NCBI GenBank assembly: GCA_934646845.1 | Contig: CAKUEV010000051.1 | Location: 1-10,421 of the forward strand | Length of the DNA: 10,421 nucleotides | Reading direction: 5' to 3' | Origin: an uncultured Slackia sp. | GTDB taxonomy: Bacteria > Actinomycetota > Coriobacteriia > Coriobacteriales > Eggerthellaceae | Shown: piece after piece, positions 6,848 to 10,421 of the stretch | Numbering within the stretch: position 1 is the first letter of the stretch | Layout of the letters: each line of letters starts with the position of its first letter | Translations under genes and position numbers: made by a program | The notes under the pieces: model-generated | What the model was told of the DNA's origin: nothing | The model's database searches: none | Seen by the model: only the letters and a program-made list of their open reading frames with translations

Positions 6848-6865
6848 CCTTCGTGAAGGTACAAT
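6848..6865 (+). promoter_or_regulatory. Possible -10 box and palindrome before the membrane-protein operon
   Basis: TACAAT (6860-6865), one mismatch from TATAAT, would start transcription near 6872, some 18 nt before the ATG at 6890. No clear -35 hexamer is seen. CCTTC-GT-GAAGG (6848-6859) is a perfect 5-2-5 inverted repeat abutting the -10 box and could be an operator. Further upstream ACACGT occurs twice (6789-6794 and 6797-6802). Confidence 0.3.
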
Positions 6866-6889
6866 CATCGAGGTATCGAAAGGAACGTT

Positions 6890-7564
6890 ATGCAGATTAT
6901 CGTTATAGCCGTTGTTATCATCGCACTTGTCGCGTGGGCCGTTGTGAAAAACGACGAGATGTCCGGTTTGGGACGGAATGTGAAAACGGGCACCCTGCGA
7001 CACCCGCATGGAAAACTCGTTCGCGCAAAGGCGACAACGGCCATGGCCGAAGAGACTCCCCTTGCCAATCGCATTAAGCGTTCGATGCCGCTCATCTCTT
7101 CTGTTGTCATTATTGCCGTATGCTTGGTGCTGTATGTGTGCGATTTCACGGTATTGGGCCATTCGAGTTCGCAGCTCCTCGCCACGCTTTCCTCAACGGG
7201 TATCGTTGCTTTGATTATCGCAGCTGAAGCAACGCTACGCGCGCCGGAAGACGCCCGAACGTTCTGGACGTATGTCTACGCCCTTGTTGCGGGAGTTGTA
7301 TGCGCCCTTGTTGTGTGGGAAGTTGTTGCCGCAGCTGCTTCTATGTCGTTTAGTGAGGAATCGACCTTGCTTGTCTACGGCATTGTGACGTGCGTTTGCT
7401 ACATGCTTGGCTCTGGTGCATGTGTAGCGCTGCTGCCGAGCAAGGTGACGTTTGAACGCACCTTCGAAGATGGCGCAAAACGTTCTATTACGGTTTCGAC
7501 ACGAAGCGCGGCCTATTCTGCTTACGTTGCTATGATGGAGCCATCACCTACGAAGGAGGACTAG
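6890..7564 (+). CDS. Five-helix membrane protein, function unknown
   Basis: This 224-residue protein has hydrophobic segments at about 2-19, 66-86, 97-116, 125-148 and 159-182. A cytosolic or periplasmic loop of some 45 residues, rich in basic residues, separates the first two. The C-terminal tail (183-224, from VTFERTFEDGAKRS) is soluble and polar. The first segment is a signal anchor (MQIIVIAVVIIALVAW) without a cleavage motif. AAAGGA (6879-6884) lies 5 nt before the ATG. I recognise no family signature and no catalytic motif. The stop TAG (7562-7564) is one base before the ATG of the zinc-ribbon gene, whose ribosome binding site lies inside this coding sequence. The two are therefore probably translated together and may act together at the membrane. 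Confidence 0.82.
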   Translation: MQIIVIAVVIIALVAWAVVKNDEMSGLGRNVKTGTLRHPHGKLVRAKATTAMAEETPLANRIKRSMPLISSVVIIAVCLVLYVCDFTVLGHSSSQLLATLSSTGIVALIIAAEATLRAPEDARTFWTYVYALVAGVVCALVVWEVVAAAASMSFSEESTLLVYGIVTCVCYMLGSGACVALLPSKVTFERTFEDGAKRSITVSTRSAAYSAYVAMMEPSPTKED

Positions 7565-7565
7565 C

Positions 7566-8153
7566 ATGGGCTTTATGGACGATTTGAACGATATGTTCAA
7601 CAAGAGCGCGGCTGCAGCTGGCGATATGCTCAATAAGGGCGCCTCCGCCGCGGGACGCATGGCCGATAGCGCGAATCTGCGTTTTAAGCAGGGCGAAATC
7701 GATCGTCGTTGGAAAGATGCCTGCGCCGCTTTGGGCGAAAGCGTGATAGAAGCGGTCAAAGCCGACCCCGCCCTTTTGTCGGGTCGCGAACAAATGATGG
7801 CCGACCTCGATGCAATCGCCAAAGAACGAGCCGATGTCGCCGACGAACTGCAGCGCATCGCAGCGGAAGCAGAAGCCGCCCGTCGTGCAGGACGAGTGAA
7901 AACATGTCCCGAGTGCGGAGGCGAGGTTGGCATCGATGCGAAGTTCTGCATGCATTGCGGTTACCCGATGCCTATCGACGTTCAGCCCGAGCCTGCTGCG
8001 CCCGTATCGACTGAAGCGGAAAGCGGCAATGAGCCAGCCGCCGAAAAGGCAGCCCAAAGTGAAGTCGAAGTAACCGAGGGCGCACCCTCAGGCGAAGCTT
8101 CCGATGCGCCTAAAGCCGAGGCCAATGCTGCGAGCGAGTGCAAAGCCGAATAG
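7566..8153 (+). CDS. Coiled-coil zinc-ribbon protein
   Basis: This 195-residue cytosolic protein has three parts. Residues 1-40 are an Ala/Gly-rich amphipathic segment starting MGFMDDLNDMFNKS. Residues 42-107 are a charged helical, probably coiled-coil region. Residues 114-131 are a zinc ribbon with C114, C117, C128 and C131 (CPEC and CMHC). Residues 138-195 form an acidic Ala/Glu/Pro-rich tail that is probably disordered. The layout of a short N-terminal helix, a coiled coil and one zinc ribbon is common in small uncharacterised proteins of anaerobic Gram-positive bacteria. The long acidic tail is an addition. AAGGAGGA (7553-7560) lies 5 nt before the ATG and within the end of the upstream gene, which suggests translational coupling. 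Role unknown; a scaffold or adaptor for the membrane partner is a guess from context. Confidence 0.87.
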   Translation: MGFMDDLNDMFNKSAAAAGDMLNKGASAAGRMADSANLRFKQGEIDRRWKDACAALGESVIEAVKADPALLSGREQMMADLDAIAKERADVADELQRIAAEAEAARRAGRVKTCPECGGEVGIDAKFCMHCGYPMPIDVQPEPAAPVSTEAESGNEPAAEKAAQSEVEVTEGAPSGEASDAPKAEANAASECKAE

Positions 8154-8173
8154 GAGCCGCTCAAGGTTTTGCC

Positions 8174-8185
8174 ATTCTGCAGAAT
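8174..8185. other. 12-bp perfect palindrome in the convergent intergenic gap
   Basis: ATTCTGCAGAAT is a perfect 12-bp palindrome with no spacer, 20 bp after the stop of the zinc-ribbon gene. It lies between convergent genes, where a promoter operator is not expected. It may be chance or a protein-binding site. Confidence 0.25.
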
Positions 8186-8238
8186 CCGCTATTCCGAATG
8201 CTGGAACATTGACGTTCGGTCTCTTAGTTTAGGAAACA

Positions 8239-8270
8239 AAAAAACGCAGGCCATATGACCTGCGTTTTTT
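8239..8270. terminator. Bidirectional rho-independent terminator
   Basis: AAAAAACGCAGG (8239-8250) pairs perfectly with CCTGCGTTTTTT (8259-8270) around an 8-nt loop. T runs are present on both strands, six on the plus strand and more on the minus strand. It ends the membrane/zinc-ribbon operon on one side and gdhA, whose stop is at 8294, on the other. Confidence 0.93.
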
Positions 8271-8293
8271 GATTGATTCAAGAAATCGCTTTT

Positions 8294-9649
8294 TTAGCAA
8301 ACGCCCTGAGCGATCATGGCGTCGGCGACTTTTTCAAAGCCAGCGATATTAGCGCCCATGACGAAGTTGCCTTCGTGGCCGTACTTCTTGGCGGTGTCGT
8401 CAACGTTATGGAACATACCGCGCATGAGCTGCTCGAGCTTGCCATCGACTTCCTCGAAGCTCCAAGAGAGATGCTCGGCATTCTGGCTCATCTCGAGACC
8501 AGAAACGAGCACGCCGCCCGCATTCGCTGCCTTGCCAGGCATGAAAGCAACGCCGTTCTCGAGGAAGTAGTTGGTCGCCTCGATGGTAGACGGCATATTG
8601 GCGCCCTCGCCTACGACCTTGCAGCCGTTGGCCACAAGCGCCTGAGCGTCTTCGAGGAGCAGGGTGTTCTCGCGAGCGCACGGAAGCGCGATGTCGCAAG
8701 GAAGCTGCCATACGCCACGGCCGTCTTCGGCATGCCAAATAGCATTCGGACGCTCGTCGAGATACATGGCGAGCGTAACGCCCTTGTCGTGGCCAGAACG
8801 CTTCTTGTTGTAAACGTTCTCGAGCACCTTGTAGTCGATGCCCTCGGGGTCTTCAACCCAACCATGGGTGTCGGAGCACGCAAGCACCTTGCCGCCGAGC
8901 TGGGAAACCTTCTGAACAGCGTAAATCGCAACGTTGCCGGAGCCGTGAACGACGACATTCTTGCCCTCGAACGAATCGCCGTTCGACTTCAGATATTCGT
9001 CAACGAAGTACACCAGGCCATAACCCGTGGCCTCGGTGCGAGCGAGCGAGCCGCCAAACGAGAGGCCTTTGCCGGTAAGCACGCCGGTCCACTCGTTGCG
9101 AATGCGCTTATACTGGCCGAACATATAGGCAACTTCGCGGCCGCCAACGCCCAGGTCGCCCGCAGGAACGTCGGTGTTGGGACCGATGTGGCGGCACAGC
9201 TCAGTCATGAACGACTGACAGAAATGCATAATTTCGTTGTTCGACTTACCCTTGGGGTCGAAGTCGGAACCGCCTTTGCCGCCGCCCATTGGAAGCGTGG
9301 TGAGGCTGTTCTTAAGAATCTGCTCCAGGCCCAGGAACTTCAGCATGCCGAGCGTAACCGTGGGGTTAAAGCGAAGGCCACCCTTGTAGGGGCCAATGGC
9401 GGAGTTGAACTCGACACGATAGCCGCGATTGACCTGGACCTTACCAGAATCATCGACCCAAGGAACGCGGAACATCACGACGCGCTCAGGCTCGACAAAA
9501 CGCTCGAGCAGAGCGTTCTCTTCGTACTCGGGATGAGCGTCGAGCGCAGGACCAAGTGTGCTCAGGATTTCCGTGGCTGCCTGAATGAATTCGGGCTGGT
9601 CGGCGTTCTTGGCCTTGAGCTCTTCAAGGATTCGTTCGGCGTAGGACAT
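8294..9649 (-). CDS. gdhA: Glutamate dehydrogenase, hexameric type
   Basis: This 451-residue cytosolic enzyme interconverts glutamate and 2-oxoglutarate plus ammonia, linking nitrogen assimilation or amino-acid fermentation to central metabolism. Length and numbering follow the ~450-residue hexameric GDHs, for example Clostridium symbiosum. Residues K89, K113 and catalytic K125 (MGGGKGGSDFDP) and D165 (PAGDLGVGGRE) fall at the same positions as there. The Rossmann domain has the dinucleotide motif HGSGNVA (235-241). The strand after it reads LACSDTHG (256-263), closer to the NADP-dependent E. coli enzyme (SDSSG) than to the NAD-specific clostridial one, so NADP is the better guess, though not settled. 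AAAGGAGA precedes the ATG by about 6 nt. It is a single gene with its own leader, ending at the terminator at 8239-8270. Confidence 0.97.
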   Translation of the reverse strand: MSYAERILEELKAKNADQPEFIQAATEILSTLGPALDAHPEYEENALLERFVEPERVVMFRVPWVDDSGKVQVNRGYRVEFNSAIGPYKGGLRFNPTVTLGMLKFLGLEQILKNSLTTLPMGGGKGGSDFDPKGKSNNEIMHFCQSFMTELCRHIGPNTDVPAGDLGVGGREVAYMFGQYKRIRNEWTGVLTGKGLSFGGSLARTEATGYGLVYFVDEYLKSNGDSFEGKNVVVHGSGNVAIYAVQKVSQLGGKVLACSDTHGWVEDPEGIDYKVLENVYNKKRSGHDKGVTLAMYLDERPNAIWHAEDGRGVWQLPCDIALPCARENTLLLEDAQALVANGCKVVGEGANMPSTIEATNYFLENGVAFMPGKAANAGGVLVSGLEMSQNAEHLSWSFEEVDGKLEQLMRGMFHNVDDTAKKYGHEGNFVMGANIAGFEKVADAMIAQGVC

Positions 9650-9735
9650 GCAATTCTCCTTTACGCAATACTAATGCGGGTCGGCCAAGGCCGCAGGACG
9701 CCTAATGCGTCTCCCCTTCTGATGAGGTTAGCATA
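9650..9735 (-). promoter_or_regulatory. gdhA: gdhA leader with short stem-loops and possible -10 box
   Basis: On the minus strand a possible -10 box TATGCT lies at 9735-9730, without a good -35 hexamer. The leader would then be about 70 nt. It contains GACGC (9697-9701) pairing with GCGTC (9707-9711) around a 5-nt loop, and the inverted repeat CGGCC-AA-GGCCG (9682-9693). The 8-mer CTAATGCG occurs twice (9671-9678 and 9702-9709), the second copy in the loop and arm of the first stem. This could be mRNA structure or a repeated protein site. No known riboswitch core is recognised. Confidence 0.3.
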
Positions 9736-9833
9736 CGTGGCGCGTGTTTCGTGAATGTTACGCATTGCGAGAAAGTTTCGAGTGCAGTAAAAATATCGAA
9801 CATTTCTACCGTTTGCCCCGTGAGCAATACCGT

Positions 9834-9883
9834 TTAAGAAAAACGGCCAGAGGCTTGCGCGACGCGAAGAGCTCTGGCCGTTT
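9834..9883 (-). terminator. Rho-independent terminator of dut
   Basis: AAACGGCCAGAG (9841-9852) and CTCTGGCCGTTT (9872-9883) form a perfect 12-bp stem with a 19-nt loop. On the minus strand the stem is followed by TTTTTCTT (down to about 9834), the expected U tract. It starts 24 nt beyond the dut stop. On the plus strand the run after the stem is only TTT, so it is mainly a minus-strand terminator and insulates gdhA from dut. Confidence 0.88.
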
Positions 9884-9907
9884 CGAAGGTATAAAAGGTG
9901 CAAGCGT

Positions 9908-10351
9908 TTATTGGACGCCGGAGCTGCCGAAGCCGCCGCAGCCGCGTTCGGTTTCGTCGAGCGCGTCAACGACGTTCCACTCGACATTCTCGACTTTTTG
10001 AATGACAAGTTGGGCGATTCGATCGCCCGGTGCGACTTCAAAAGTTGAATGCGCGTCAAGATTGATAAGCGCAACTTTAAGCTCGCCGCGATAATGGCTA
10101 TCGATGAGGCCGGGGGTATTGAGCACGGTAACGCCCTGCTTAATCGCAAGGCCGCTGCGGGGCTGAACGAAACCCGCATACCCTTCAGGGATTGCAATCG
10201 CAAGGCCCGTGGGTACAAGCGCGCGTTCAAACGGGGCAAGAGTCGCAGGTTCTACGGCGCGCAAATCAACGCCAGCGTCACCAGGATACGCGTACGATGG
10301 AACTACCGCATCATCACGAAGTTTGGTAATGGGAATAGTGAGAGATGCCAT
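9908..10351 (-). CDS. dut: dUTP diphosphatase (dUTPase)
   Basis: This 147-residue trimeric enzyme hydrolyses dUTP to dUMP and diphosphate, keeping uracil out of DNA and supplying dUMP for thymidylate synthesis. All five family motifs are present: 1, PGDAGVDL (23-30); 2, PRSGLA (64-69); 3, GLIDSHYRGE (81-90) with catalytic D84 and the uracil-gating region at Y87; 4, GDRIAQLVI (109-117); and 5, RGCGGFGSSG (136-145), the phosphate-binding flap, with Ser in place of the usual Thr. The start at 10351 gives the family's usual length and has AGGAAAG 8 nt upstream. The in-frame ATGs at 10384 and 10375 lack such a site and would add 11 or 8 residues. It stands alone on its strand; its promoter lies at or beyond the window edge. 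Confidence 0.96.
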   Translation of the reverse strand: MASLTIPITKLRDDAVVPSYAYPGDAGVDLRAVEPATLAPFERALVPTGLAIAIPEGYAGFVQPRSGLAIKQGVTVLNTPGLIDSHYRGELKVALINLDAHSTFEVAPGDRIAQLVIQKVENVEWNVVDALDETERGCGGFGSSGVQ

Positions 10352-10421
10352 TTTGCCAACTTTCCTATTGTTCATGCAGCGCATATGAAGCGAGCTTAAG
10401 TTGCCTACTGAAGGCCTTCGA

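Noticed and set aside
8273..9754. Open frame of 493 codons on the plus strand, antisense to gdhA
   Set aside because: gdhA on the other strand is a full-length, motif-complete enzyme. The antisense frame starts at the gdhA terminator, has no ribosome binding site and its translation resembles no protein. It follows from the codon bias of gdhA.
10410..10419. GAAGGCCTTC palindrome at the right edge as a dut operator
   Set aside because: It is short, at the very end of the window, and no promoter element can be placed next to it.

Overview
The window looks like ordinary chromosome of a moderately GC-rich anaerobe or facultative anaerobe. The protein style suggests an actinobacterium of the Coriobacteriia (Eggerthellaceae-like): Cys-rich proteins, a Clostridium-type hexameric glutamate dehydrogenase and a large lineage-type TPR protein. 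This assignment rests on general resemblance and is not proven by any marker in the window. Ten protein genes are supported, in short units on alternating strands, and most units are closed by a clear hairpin terminator.

Positions 1-2881 hold a non-coding stretch with two related repeat-plus-hairpin modules, then a compact metal-efflux operon. The operon has a near-consensus sigma-70 promoter and a perfect SmtB/ArsR-type operator (TATGAACA-GT-TGTTCATA) directly behind the -10 box. It encodes an ArsR/SmtB sensor repressor (238-615), a free-standing HMA metal-binding domain with a DCxxC site (650-868) and a P1B-2 Zn/Cd/Pb-exporting ATPase without its own N-terminal HMA domain (890-2809). A strong terminator closes it. 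The likely logic is that metal binding releases the repressor and the ATPase pumps the ion out. The small HMA protein may act in trans as the missing domain.

Positions 2907-5994 hold a 919-residue protein of unknown function on the minus strand, with TPR-like repeats only near its C-terminus, and its upstream region with a TATAAT box and two palindromes. Positions 5995-6208 hold a 59-codon gene with an excellent ribosome binding site. Its stop codon lies inside a perfect 17-bp stem that serves as terminator in both directions. RNase HI (rnhA, 6261-6737, minus) converges on it.

Positions 6890-8153 hold a two-gene unit of unknown function: a five-helix membrane protein and a coiled-coil/zinc-ribbon protein separated by one base. 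A bidirectional terminator at 8239-8270 separates it from glutamate dehydrogenase (gdhA, 8294-9649, minus), which has a leader with short stem-loops. Last comes dUTPase (dut, 9908-10351, minus) with its own terminator. rnhA, gdhA and dut are housekeeping genes. The less ordinary parts are the split metal pump with its unusual sensor, the large TPR orphan, the 59-residue gene and the membrane/zinc-ribbon pair. No mobile element, CRISPR array, tRNA or rRNA was seen.
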